Shown: positions 30,032 through 37,895 of the stretch, in pieces
Numbering within the stretch: position 1 is the first letter of the stretch
Layout: each line of letters starts with the position of its first letter
Assembly: GCA_007692665.1 (NCBI GenBank)
Contig: REBP01000099.1
Coordinates: 1 to 43,115 of the forward strand
Length of the DNA: 43,115 nucleotides
From: Gemmatimonadales bacterium
GTDB taxonomy: Bacteria; Gemmatimonadota; Gemmatimonadetes; Longimicrobiales; Gaopeijiaceae
Direction: 5' to 3'
Program-made: the position numbers and the translations under genes
Notes under the pieces: model-generated
What the model saw: only the letters and a program-made list of their open reading frames with translations
Databases searched by the model: none
Told to the model about the DNA's origin: nothing

Positions 30032-32616
30032 CGGGCCCCCAGGTACTGGGTCGCCCAGAACAGGAGCGACCCCGCAACGACGAAGGCCCAGTAGATGAGG
30101 AGGGCCCCGGCCCCCGTCCGCCGCTCCCGGTGGACCCGCCCCCGAAGCGCCCGCACCCAGAAGGTGGATGCCGCCAGAACGAGGATCACCACGTGAAGCG
30201 CGGCGTAGCCCCCCATGGTCCAGTCCAGGGAGCCATAGGCGTGGGTGTCCCAGCGGTAGTCCTTTCCGGCGAACTCCAGTGCCTTGAGGACCAGGTACCC
30301 GGCCGCCAGGCCAAGGCCCGTCGCGACCCCGACCAGGAAGTGACGCACCCGGCCGTTCCGGAGCCCCCTGAACCCCAGCCACGCCGGAACCAGGCTCGCC
30401 ATGAGAAGGAGCTGCCCCACCGTGGGCATCAGGAGCGACGGGACCGGCGTCCCCGCCGGGGGCCACGTCTCGTGCCCGAGCCGGAGGTAGAAGTAGCTCA
30501 CGACGAAGAGGAGGAGCAGCGTCGTCTCGATGGCCACCAGCAGCAGCACGCCCCAGGTGATGGGCGAGCGGAACCCGGTGAGCCGCCAGGGGAGGGTGTC
30601 GGGAGGGCTGCCGGGGGGGCTGTCGGAAATGCCGTCGGTGCGGCCGTCCCGGGGTGAGGCGCCGTCCCGGGGTGACGTGCCGTCCCGGGGTGACGTGCCG
30701 ACCTTCCGGGCGCCTTCGCCCGCCGGAAGCTCCTGCATGTGCCACCCCACCAGGCAGGCGAAGGTGAGGGCGAGCCCCACCGGAACGAGCCAGGGCGTCC
30801 ACATTGCCCCGATGAACGCCACCGACAGCGCCATGGCACTCCAGAACGGCCAGGGCGACGGGGTGGGGAACACCGCCCGCCCCTGGGGCTCTGCCGTCAC
30901 CGCCCCCGTGACGATGGCATCCCGCCACCCCTCGGGCGCCTCGCCCAGCCGGTCCAGCCACACCGGGCGCGGGGCCCCGGACTCGTCCCCCTCGATGCGG
31001 CCGTCCCGGACCGGCTCCAGCCCGCGCACCACCGGAATGTCGAGGAAGTTGTAGTTCTCGGGGGGGGATGCGGTGGCCCACTCGAGGCTCCGCCCGCCCC
31101 AGGGGTCGGGTCCGGCCACGGGGCCGCCCCTCCAGCTCCTGAAGACGTTCCACACGAAGACCAGCGTCCCGATCCCCATGATGAACGCGCCCACCGTCGA
31201 CACCACGTTCAGCCACTCCCAGCCGAGGCCGGGGAGGTACGTGTAGACCCGTCGCGGCATCCCCTCGATCCCCGTCAGGTGCATGAGGAGGAAGGTGACG
31301 TTGAACCCGATGAGGAAGAGCCAGAAGTGCCACCGCCCCAGCCGCTCGTCCAGCATGCGCCCGGTGAACTTCGGGAACCAGTAGTAGATGGATGCGAAGA
31401 TCGGGAGCACGACGCCCCCCACCATCGTGTAGTGGAAGTGGGCCACGATGAACTGGGTGTCGTGAATCTGCCAGTTGAAGGGCACGGCAGAGATCATGAT
31501 GCCGGTTATGCCCCCCAGGATGAACATGATCACGAAACCCAGGGCAAAGAGCATGGCGGTGTTGAGGGCCGGCATGCTCCCCTTCCAGGTGGTCAGGATC
31601 CACGAGAAGATCCAGATCGCGCTGGGGATCGTGATGAGCATGCTCGCCGCGGCGAAGAAGTTCAGCCCCACCATGGCGAGCCCCACCGTGTACATGTGGT
31701 GGACCCAGACCCCGAAGCTCAGCACCCCCACCACCAGCATCGACACCACGAAGAGCAGGTAGCCGGCCAGCGGCCGCCGCACGAAGGCCGGGATCATCAT
31801 GGACACCGCCCCCACCCCGGGGAGGAGCATGATGTAGACATCCGGGTGCCCGAAGAACCAGAACAGGTGCTGCCAGAGAAACGGGTCCCCCCCCGCCGCC
31901 ACGTCGAAGAAGTGGGTCCCCACGATGCGGTCGAGCCCGAGCATCAGGCTCGTCAGGATCAGCGCCGGCATGGCGAAGATGATCATGAGCGAGGTGATCA
32001 GGATCGCCCACACGAACACCGGGATCCGGTTCAGCGTCATGCCCGGCGCCCGGTGCTTGAACACCGTCGCGACGATCTCCACCGCCGCCACCAGCGCCGA
32101 CACCTCGAGGAAGGTGATGAGCGTCACCCAGACGTCGATGTTCGCCCCGGGGCGAAAACCCCGCCCGGTGAGGGGCGGGTAGTTGTACCACCCGCTGTCG
32201 GGCCCGTACCCCGCCAGGTACGCCACGTAGAGCGCGACCCCGGCAATGAGGAAGACCCAGTACCCGAAGGCGTTCAGGCGGGGGAACGCCATCTCGCGCG
32301 CCCCGATCATGAGGGGCACAAGGTAGATGCCGAGCCCCTCCAGGAACGGGATCACGAAGAGGAACATCATCGTGGACCCGTGCATGGTGAACGCCTGGTT
32401 GTACGCCTCCGGCGAGAGGACCCCGAGGAAGGGGAGCGACACCTGGAGCCGCATGAGCACCGCAATAACGCCCGCCGCCAGGAAGAACCCGAAGGCGGTG
32501 AGCATGAAGCGCATCCCCACGACCCGGTGGTTCACGGCCGTGAAGAAGCCGAGGATGCCGGGGGGCGGGGCCCAGATCCGCGAGAGCCGCTCGTGCCTTT
32601 CGTCGGGGCTCATCAT
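30025..32616 (-). CDS. ctaD: Cytochrome c oxidase subunit I-III fusion (caa3-type)
   Basis: The 863-residue protein fuses subunit I (about 1-560) and subunit III (about 640-863), as in some caa3 oxidases. Subunit I keeps all metal ligands: His79 (heme a), His257 and Tyr261 in GHPDVY, His306-His307 (CuB), His393 (heme a3) and His395 (heme a). Proton-channel positions are unusual: GAREMAFPRLN has Glu108 for the D-channel Asp, HPDVY has Asp259 for the usual Glu, helix IV has Glu180 for an Asn, and the K-channel Lys region reads PALNTAML. The linker holds three TSPRDG-type repeats. Subunit III has YFYLRLGHETWPPAG and a C-terminal WATQYLGARW. The ATG at 32616 overlaps the subunit II stop; a second in-frame ATG at 32646 has the same leader sequence. 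Confidence 0.95.
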   Translation of the reverse strand: MMSPDERHERLSRIWAPPPGILGFFTAVNHRVVGMRFMLTAFGFFLAAGVIAVLMRLQVSLPFLGVLSPEAYNQAFTMHGSTMMFLFVIPFLEGLGIYLVPLMIGAREMAFPRLNAFGYWVFLIAGVALYVAYLAGYGPDSGWYNYPPLTGRGFRPGANIDVWVTLITFLEVSALVAAVEIVATVFKHRAPGMTLNRIPVFVWAILITSLMIIFAMPALILTSLMLGLDRIVGTHFFDVAAGGDPFLWQHLFWFFGHPDVYIMLLPGVGAVSMMIPAFVRRPLAGYLLFVVSMLVVGVLSFGVWVHHMYTVGLAMVGLNFFAAASMLITIPSAIWIFSWILTTWKGSMPALNTAMLFALGFVIMFILGGITGIMISAVPFNWQIHDTQFIVAHFHYTMVGGVVLPIFASIYYWFPKFTGRMLDERLGRWHFWLFLIGFNVTFLLMHLTGIEGMPRRVYTYLPGLGWEWLNVVSTVGAFIMGIGTLVFVWNVFRSWRGGPVAGPDPWGGRSLEWATASPPENYNFLDIPVVRGLEPVRDGRIEGDESGAPRPVWLDRLGEAPEGWRDAIVTGAVTAEPQGRAVFPTPSPWPFWSAMALSVAFIGAMWTPWLVPVGLALTFACLVGWHMQELPAGEGARKVGTSPRDGTSPRDGASPRDGRTDGISDSPPGSPPDTLPWRLTGFRSPITWGVLLLVAIETTLLLLFVVSYFYLRLGHETWPPAGTPVPSLLMPTVGQLLLMASLVPAWLGFRGLRNGRVRHFLVGVATGLGLAAGYLVLKALEFAGKDYRWDTHAYGSLDWTMGGYAALHVVILVLAASTFWVRALRGRVHRERRTGAGALLIYWAFVVAGSLLFWATQYLGARW
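30644..30697. repeat. Three 18-base repeats in the subunit I-III linker
   Basis: Copies at 30644-30661, 30662-30679 and 30680-30697 share CCGTCCCGGGGTGA and code a TSPRDG-like hexapeptide in the linker between the two oxidase domains. The last two copies are identical. Confidence 0.85.
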
Positions 32617-32657
32617 TCGAGCCCCTCGCGTTCGAGCCCTTCCCATTCAAGCCCCTC
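32613..32657 (-). repeat. Three 15-base repeats spanning the ctaC stop and ctaD start
   Basis: Minus-strand units 32657-32643, 32642-32628 and 32627-32613 have the core GARGGGCTYGAA. The first and third contain ATG directly after that core, so ctaD has two in-frame ATGs (32646 and 32616) behind nearly the same Shine-Dalgarno-like leader. Confidence 0.85.
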
Positions 32658-33770
32658 CAGGAATCGCACGAGCGCGCGGAGGTCGCTTTCGGGCAGGGGG
32701 GTGGGGGGCATGCGGACGCCGGGCTTGAACTGGTGCGGGTCCCGGATCCACTCGAGCAGGTTCGCCGTGCTGTTCTCCAGCGCGAGGGCCCCCAGGCTGC
32801 GGCGGCCGGCCACGTCGGTGAGGTCGGGCCCCGGGGACCCCGCCGCCCCCGGGTGGGTCAGCCCCTCGACGGCGTGGCAGGCGGCGCACCCCGTGGCCAT
32901 GAAGACCCCGATCCCGCGTCGGGCCTCGTCGTCGTCCGGCAGCAGCGGGGGCAGGCGGCGGGACTCGGCCCACGCGTCGAACTCGTCGGGGGGCACGGCC
33001 ACCACCTCCATGGACATGAGCGCGTGCTGGGTCCCGCAGAACTCGGTGCACTGGCCGCGGTAGACCCCCGGGTTGTCGGCCCACATGCGGATCACGTTGG
33101 TCCGCCCCGGGACCATGTCGATCTTCCCCGGCGTGAGGGCCGGCACCCAGAAGCTGTGGATCACGTCGGCGGCCGACACGAGGACCTCCACCGAGACCCC
33201 GGCGGGGATCCGGATCTCGTTGGCGGTGACGATCCCCTGGTCCGGGTACCGCACCTCCCACCAGAACTTGTGCCCCACCACCTCCACCGTGAGCCCGGGC
33301 TCGCCGGGCGCGTCGGTCACCGCGGTTCCCGTGCGGACAGAGAACACGAGGAACCCCACGAGGAAAAGAGCCGGCAGCGCGCCGCCCACCACCAGGAGAA
33401 ACTTCGTCTCCCACGCGTCGTCGGGGACCGGGACGTCGCCGGCTCCGCCGCGTGCCGATGCGCCGGGTGCCGATGCGCCGCGTGCCGATGCGCCGCGGCC
33501 CGCGACCAGGGCCCTTCGCGCGGCGACCAGGAGCACCACGATGACCACCGCCGCCAGGATCCCCGTCGAGAGCACCGAGACCCACCAGAGGGACTCGATC
33601 CGCTCCCCGGCCGGGTTGTCGGTGCCGAGAATGGACTGCGGGCCCCCGCATCCGCCAACAGCCACCGCGAGCAGTGGCAGAAGCGCCAGGACCAGGCGCC
33701 GCGGGACCAGGCGCCGCGGGTCCAAGCGCCGCGGGGCCAGGCGCAGGACGCTTCCCGCCGGGGCCTTCAT
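32613..33770 (-). CDS. ctaC: Cytochrome c oxidase subunit II with fused cytochrome c domain
   Basis: The 385-residue protein starts with a basic/hydrophobic signal and a probable lipobox AVGGC (Cys41), then two membrane helices (about 61-83 and 122-145). The CuA domain carries His205 (ADVIHSFWVP), Cys241, Glu243, Cys245, His249 and Met252 (QCTEFCGTQHALM). A c-type cytochrome domain follows, with CAACH at 295-299 and Met354 in VRMPP as likely axial ligand, which makes this a caa3-type subunit II. Between the helices is an Ala/Gly/Ser repeat (GASARGASAPGASARG). The C-terminus is three EGLEx repeats, whose DNA also supplies the start region of the next gene. The ATG overlaps the cytochrome b stop (ATGA). 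Confidence 0.95.
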   Translation of the reverse strand: MKAPAGSVLRLAPRRLDPRRLVPRRLVLALLPLLAVAVGGCGGPQSILGTDNPAGERIESLWWVSVLSTGILAAVVIVVLLVAARRALVAGRGASARGASAPGASARGGAGDVPVPDDAWETKFLLVVGGALPALFLVGFLVFSVRTGTAVTDAPGEPGLTVEVVGHKFWWEVRYPDQGIVTANEIRIPAGVSVEVLVSAADVIHSFWVPALTPGKIDMVPGRTNVIRMWADNPGVYRGQCTEFCGTQHALMSMEVVAVPPDEFDAWAESRRLPPLLPDDDEARRGIGVFMATGCAACHAVEGLTHPGAAGSPGPDLTDVAGRRSLGALALENSTANLLEWIRDPHQFKPGVRMPPTPLPESDLRALVRFLEGLEWEGLEREGLE

Positions 33771-35272
33771 GGCGGCCCCTCCCGCCCCGGCTCCGCCGCT
33801 TCCCGCTCGGCGGCGTCCGACGCTCCCGGGGCGTCCCGTTCCTCCGCGGGGCGTGCCCGCCGTTCGGCCGCCCAGTAGATGTAGGCCAGCACGTTGTCCA
33901 CCTCGGAGGCGCTGAGGATATGCGCGTAGGCGGGCATGTTTCCGATGCCCATCATGATGCGGACCGTCATCTCCTCTCTCGAGAGGCGGGCGACGCTCTG
34001 GTTCAGGTCGGGGCCGTAGTCGCCGCCCCGGTCGTAGGCCACGTGGCAGTACTGGCACCCCCGTTCGTAAAACACCGCCGCCCCGGCGTGGACCTCCGGG
34101 GGGGCTCCGGCCAGCATGGCGGCGGGGACCGGGTCGGTGTCGAAGTTCGGGATCCAGTGCGGACGCAGCCCGAAGGCCGTGAGCGTCGCCCAGATCACGA
34201 AGGCGCCTCCCACGGCCACCACCGCCCAGGGCCGCCGCGACGGCGCTCGTTCACCCGTTCCGAAGAGGAGAGGAAGCAGCATGAGCGCCGGAAAGACCAG
34301 GAGCGGGAACCACACCAGGACCACCGCATCCAGCGCCGCAGGCTTGTACCAGATCAGCGTGTAGAGCCAGAGGAAGTACCAGTCCGGCCGGGGCACCTGC
34401 TCCGTGAAGGTCGGGTCCGGCGGCGCGCCCGGACCCTTGGGCCCCAGGAAGAAGGCGAGGCCGAAGATGACGGCGTACACCAGGAGCGCGAAGGCGACCT
34501 CGCGCCAGGCGACGTCCGGAAAGAACCGGGTGTTCCCCTCCTCCTTGTGCCGCTCGTACCAGCTCCGGTAGGTGGCGGGGTCCACCGGGCGCCCGGCCTT
34601 CGGCGGCTCCGACACGCCGTTCGCGAGGGCCAGGTAGAGGTGCACCCCGATCATGGCCACGATGAGGAGGGGGAAGACGATGACGTGGAGGGCGAAGAAC
34701 CGGCTCAGCGTGGCCCCCCCGACCGTCTGCCCCGACAGCACGATCTCCATGAGCCATGGACCCACCAGGGGGAATCGCCCCAGGATCGAGGCGGCCACGT
34801 CCACCGTCGCCACCCCGTGGTGGTCCCAGCGGAGGAGCTGGCCGGTGAAGGCCATGGCCAGGACCAGGAAGAGGAGGACCACGCCGGTGATCCAGTTCAG
34901 CTCCCGGGGAAACTTGTAGGAACCCGTAATGACGATGCGCGCCATGTGCGCAAAGACGAGGACCACCATGGCCGACGCCCCGAAGTAGTGGAGGGCCCGG
35001 ACGAAGCCCCCCCACATCACCTCGTTGTTCAGGAACTGGAGGCTGTCCCACGCGTGCACCGGCGACGGAATGTACTTCATGGCGAGCCCCGTCCCCGTGA
35101 CCACCTGGGCAAGGAAGACGAAGACCAGTGCCTGCCCGAGAACCCAGAACCACCCCTTCTTCGTGCGCCCCAGCTCCGGGGGAACCTTGTATTCCTTCAG
35201 AAAACGGAAGATGGGCTCGAGCCCCGCCCGGTCGGCGATCCAGCTCCCGATCCGGCGCAGGCGGGCCTTCAA
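33767..35272 (-). CDS. Cytochrome b fused to a C-terminal cytochrome c domain
   Basis: The 501-residue protein is the quinol-oxidising core of a bc-type complex. Heme ligands are His95/His109 and His196/His211; the one-residue-longer second spacing is that of b6-type cytochromes. The Qo-site motif is PDWY at 296-299 rather than PEWY. About eight helices are present, followed by a periplasmic monoheme domain with CQYCH at 406-410 and Met in MPAYAHIL as probable ligand. This c domain likely takes the role of cytochrome c1. The start codon is TTG at 35272, overlapping the Rieske stop as TTGA, with GGGAG nine bases upstream. A charged Ala/Glu-rich tail ends the protein. Confidence 0.95.
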   Translation of the reverse strand: MKARLRRIGSWIADRAGLEPIFRFLKEYKVPPELGRTKKGWFWVLGQALVFVFLAQVVTGTGLAMKYIPSPVHAWDSLQFLNNEVMWGGFVRALHYFGASAMVVLVFAHMARIVITGSYKFPRELNWITGVVLLFLVLAMAFTGQLLRWDHHGVATVDVAASILGRFPLVGPWLMEIVLSGQTVGGATLSRFFALHVIVFPLLIVAMIGVHLYLALANGVSEPPKAGRPVDPATYRSWYERHKEEGNTRFFPDVAWREVAFALLVYAVIFGLAFFLGPKGPGAPPDPTFTEQVPRPDWYFLWLYTLIWYKPAALDAVVLVWFPLLVFPALMLLPLLFGTGERAPSRRPWAVVAVGGAFVIWATLTAFGLRPHWIPNFDTDPVPAAMLAGAPPEVHAGAAVFYERGCQYCHVAYDRGGDYGPDLNQSVARLSREEMTVRIMMGIGNMPAYAHILSASEVDNVLAYIYWAAERRARPAEERDAPGASDAAEREAAEPGREGPP

Positions 35273-35856
35273 GAGCCGAGCTCCCGATCCTTCCCCCGAT
35301 CCTGCCCCGGCGTCCGACCCGCCTCCGGCGCGTCATCGGGCCGGGGCATCCCCACCGCCTGGATCTCGACCCGGCCGTCGTGCACCCGGATCGGGAACCG
35401 GTCCAGCGGACGAGGCGGCGGACCCGCGGCCACCATGCCGTTGGCATGGAACGCTCCTCCATGGCACGGACACATGAAGAGCTGGGCGCCCTCCTCCCAC
35501 CGCACCGCGCATCCCACGTGGGTGCAGTACGTCGTGAAGGCTGCGAACTCGTTATCGGAGACCCGCCGGACCCATGCGGCGCTCCGCCCCGAGTACCCGG
35601 CCCAGGGAAGGGGCTCCGGGTCCCGGAAGATGACCTTGAGGGTCTCTCCGACGGGGAAGTCGTCGGGCTCGCCGACGTCCCGCCAGGCATCCAGGTCGGA
35701 GCGGTGGTGCGGCGCGAGGAAGAGGCCCATCCAGGGAACCAGCAGCGCGGTCCCTGCCAGCCCGCCCATTCCCAGCACGAGCATCGCCAGGAACTGACGA
35801 CGCGCGAGGGGAATCTCGGGGCAGTCGGCGGCGGAAGGCTTCGGGTCAGGCTCCAT
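35269..35856 (-). CDS. Rieske iron-sulfur protein
   Basis: The 195-residue protein carries a Tat-like signal (LARRQFLAMLVLGMGGLAG, residues 18-36) that serves as a membrane anchor, and the 2Fe-2S motifs CTHVGC and CPCHGG near residues 112-135. It passes electrons from quinol at the Qo site to the c-type heme. The ATG at 35856 is supported by GGAG eight bases upstream; the upstream in-frame extension is Arg/Pro-rich and not credible. It is the first gene of a five-gene respiratory operon in which each gene overlaps the next. A sigma54-like sequence lies about 90-105 bases upstream. Confidence 0.95.
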   Translation of the reverse strand: MEPDPKPSAADCPEIPLARRQFLAMLVLGMGGLAGTALLVPWMGLFLAPHHRSDLDAWRDVGEPDDFPVGETLKVIFRDPEPLPWAGYSGRSAAWVRRVSDNEFAAFTTYCTHVGCAVRWEEGAQLFMCPCHGGAFHANGMVAAGPPPRPLDRFPIRVHDGRVEIQAVGMPRPDDAPEAGRTPGQDRGKDRELGS

Positions 35857-35944
35857 CGAGAAAGCTCCGTTGGTCAGAGCGGGGCGGGGGACGAGGCAGT
35901 GGGCTGGAGCCCCGAGCCCAGCCGCTGCACCCCGGTCTTTCCGA

Positions 35945-35960
35945 TGCAGGAAGCGTTCCC
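35945..35960 (-). promoter_or_regulatory. Possible sigma54-like promoter for the respiratory operon
   Basis: On the minus strand, GGGAACG, four bases, CTGCA keeps the invariant GG and GC with ten bases between and matches most of the sigma54 consensus, though T at -26, C at -23 and one T of the -12 box differ. Transcription would start near 35934, about 78 bases before the Rieske ATG. Confidence 0.35.
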
Positions 35961-36057
35961 CTTCCGGAGGCGGCGGTTCCCGATCACGGCCGTGCAGCGC
36001 AACTCCGGCTGAAGTCGGGCAGTGAAAGCGTGCGCGCCGCATCCTTCCGAATCAGAA

Positions 36058-36080
36058 TTTCAGGGTTTCGGGATTTGAAA
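36058..36080. promoter_or_regulatory. AT-rich dyad in the divergent respiratory/regulator gap
   Basis: TTTCA (36058-36062) and TGAAA (36076-36080) form an inverted repeat with a 13-base spacer inside the only AT-rich patch of the 35857-36178 gap. It is about 100 bases upstream of the sigma54-like element and 100 bases before the regulator start, so it may bind a regulator. The rest of the gap shows nothing else convincing. Confidence 0.3.
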
Positions 36081-36178
36081 GGTCTGCAGGGTCCCGCGAG
36101 TTGCCCGGCGCCGCCGAGGGGACCATGTTCCATGGGATCTTCCGGATTCCCGTCCACGTCTCCCCCCTTTCGGACTCC

Positions 36179-37543
36179 ATGACTCCATCCGCCGATCTCG
36201 AGTCGCTCCACGTCCTCGTGCTGGATGACGAAGCCGTCACCCGCATGGCCATGGAGCAGTGCCTGGTCGACACCCCCCACACGGTCGAGTCGTTCGCAAC
36301 GGCAGACGAGGCCATGGAGGCCCTGGAGTCCGGCAGCTTCGACGTCGCCTTCTTCGATCTTCGCCTGGAGGGTGCCTCGGGCCTGGACCTGATCCCCGAG
36401 GCCATCAAGCGGGTGCCATGGCTCAAGATCATCCTGATGACCGCCCACGGCTCCATCGAGTCCGCCGTGGAGGCCATCCGTGTCGGCGCCGTCGACTACC
36501 TGCAGAAGCCGTTCCGCCCCGCGGAGGTCCGCATCCTGGTGGAGAAGCTGCTGGTCATCCGCCGCGGTGAGCGCAGGGTCGCCACGGTTCGGGAGGACGC
36601 CGAACGCGCCCAGCAGCCCTCCCTGCTGGAAAGCCGGGATCCTGCCATGCAGAAGGTCTTCGACCTCGCCCGGCGCACCGCGCCCAGCGCGGCCAACATC
36701 ATGCTGCTGGGGGAGAGCGGCACCGGAAAGGGCGTCCTCGCAAGGGCCATGCACCACTGGGGGAATACTCCCACCGGCCCCTTCGCGGTGATCAACTGCC
36801 CCTCCCTCTCGCCGGAGCTTCTCCGCAGCGAACTCTTCGGGCACGAACGGGGTTCCTTCACCGGGGCAGTCAAGGCTCACCGCGGCCGAATCGAGACGAC
36901 GCGTGGGGGGACGCTGTTCCTGGACGAAATCGGAGACATGCCGGCGTCGATCCAGCCCCAGCTTCTCCGTTTCATCGAGGAGCGCAACTACGAGCGGGTG
37001 GGGAGCACCGAGACCCGCAGTTCGGACGTGCGCATCATGACGGCCACGAACCGCGACATCCGGGAAGCCGTCAAGAGCGGGGACTTCCGCGACGACCTCT
37101 TCTATCGGCTGAGCGTCATCGAGATCCGGATTCCGCCCCTCCGGGAGCGACCCGCCGACATCGTCCCGCTGGCCTCCCGGTTTCTCCACAGGTTCGCAGC
37201 CGAGAACAATCGGCCGCTCGAGGGGTTCACGCCCGCCGCGGAGCGGCTTCTTGAATCCTACGACTGGCCGGGAAATGTGCGAGAGCTCCGGAACGCGGTG
37301 GAGCGGGCCGTGATACTCTGCGCCGGTCGCGAAATCGGCCCGGAACTGTTGCCGGGCATGGTGTCCGGAGGGGAGGTGCCTGCCCCGGCTCGCGACGATG
37401 GCAGGCTACTTGCTCTCGAGGATCTCGAGAAGTCGCACATCGAACGCGTGCTGGGTACGACCGACAGCATACAGGAAGCTGCATCGATCCTGGGAATCTC
37501 AACCGCGACGCTCTGGCGTCGCCGGAAGAAACATGGACTCTGA
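36179..37543 (+). CDS. NtrC-family sigma54-dependent response regulator
   Basis: The 454-residue protein has a receiver domain (about 10-125; acid pair Asp16/Asp17, phospho-acceptor Asp60, Thr88, Lys110), an AAA+ sigma54-activation domain (about 150-390; Walker A GESGTGKG at 178-185, GSFTGA at 225-230 in place of the usual GAFTGA, Walker B TLFLDE, arginine-finger region FRDDLFYRLSV), and a C-terminal Fis-type helix-turn-helix (EAASILGISTATLWRRRKK). It should activate sigma54 promoters when phosphorylated. I took the ATG at 36179 because it best fits the receiver; an ATG at 36125 has a GAGGGG leader and would add 18 residues. It diverges from the respiratory operon and overlaps the next receiver gene by 11 bases. 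Confidence 0.94.
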   Translation: MTPSADLESLHVLVLDDEAVTRMAMEQCLVDTPHTVESFATADEAMEALESGSFDVAFFDLRLEGASGLDLIPEAIKRVPWLKIILMTAHGSIESAVEAIRVGAVDYLQKPFRPAEVRILVEKLLVIRRGERRVATVREDAERAQQPSLLESRDPAMQKVFDLARRTAPSAANIMLLGESGTGKGVLARAMHHWGNTPTGPFAVINCPSLSPELLRSELFGHERGSFTGAVKAHRGRIETTRGGTLFLDEIGDMPASIQPQLLRFIEERNYERVGSTETRSSDVRIMTATNRDIREAVKSGDFRDDLFYRLSVIEIRIPPLRERPADIVPLASRFLHRFAAENNRPLEGFTPAAERLLESYDWPGNVRELRNAVERAVILCAGREIGPELLPGMVSGGEVPAPARDDGRLLALEDLEKSHIERVLGTTDSIQEAASILGISTATLWRRRKKHGL

Positions 37544-37895
37544 GACCGAACCTCACACCGCTCTCGTGGTGGACGACGATTCCGGCACCAGGACCATGCT
37601 GCGCCTCATCCTGGAACTTGAGGGCTGGCGAGTCCTCGAGGCCGGAGACGGTCGGGAAGCACTCGCGAAACTGAGTCGGAACGGCTCCGGACCCGATGTC
37701 GTCATCACCGACATCGAGATGCCCGGGATGAACGGGCTCGAATTCGCGGCCCGCCTCCGCGAGAGGGAATCCCGCCTCCCCCTGCTGGCCGTGACCCGCC
37801 ACCCGCTCAAGGGTGCGGACACGGATCTCTTCGATCAGGTGCTCCGGAAACCCGTCTCGGTGCGTGCCCTCAGGGAGTGGCTCACGCGTCACTGA
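37533..37895 (+). CDS. Single-domain response regulator (CheY-like)
   Basis: A 120-residue stand-alone receiver: Asp14/Asp15 acid pair (VVDDD), phospho-acceptor Asp60 in VITDIEMPGMNG, Thr88 and Lys106 in LRKP. With no output domain it probably acts as a phosphate shuttle or sink. Its ATG lies inside the end of the NtrC-type gene (11-base overlap), so they are cotranslated. Its last 14 bases overlap the 3' end of the convergent histidine kinase gene, which suggests these three genes form one signalling unit. Confidence 0.93.
   Translation: MDSETEPHTALVVDDDSGTRTMLRLILELEGWRVLEAGDGREALAKLSRNGSGPDVVITDIEMPGMNGLEFAARLRERESRLPLLAVTRHPLKGADTDLFDQVLRKPVSVRALREWLTRH

Noticed and set aside
28562-32650. 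A single 1362-codon minus-strand frame covering the oxidase and CtaG regions
   Set aside because: Its upper part is out of frame with the clear subunit I-III protein; only the CtaG part below 30031 is real.
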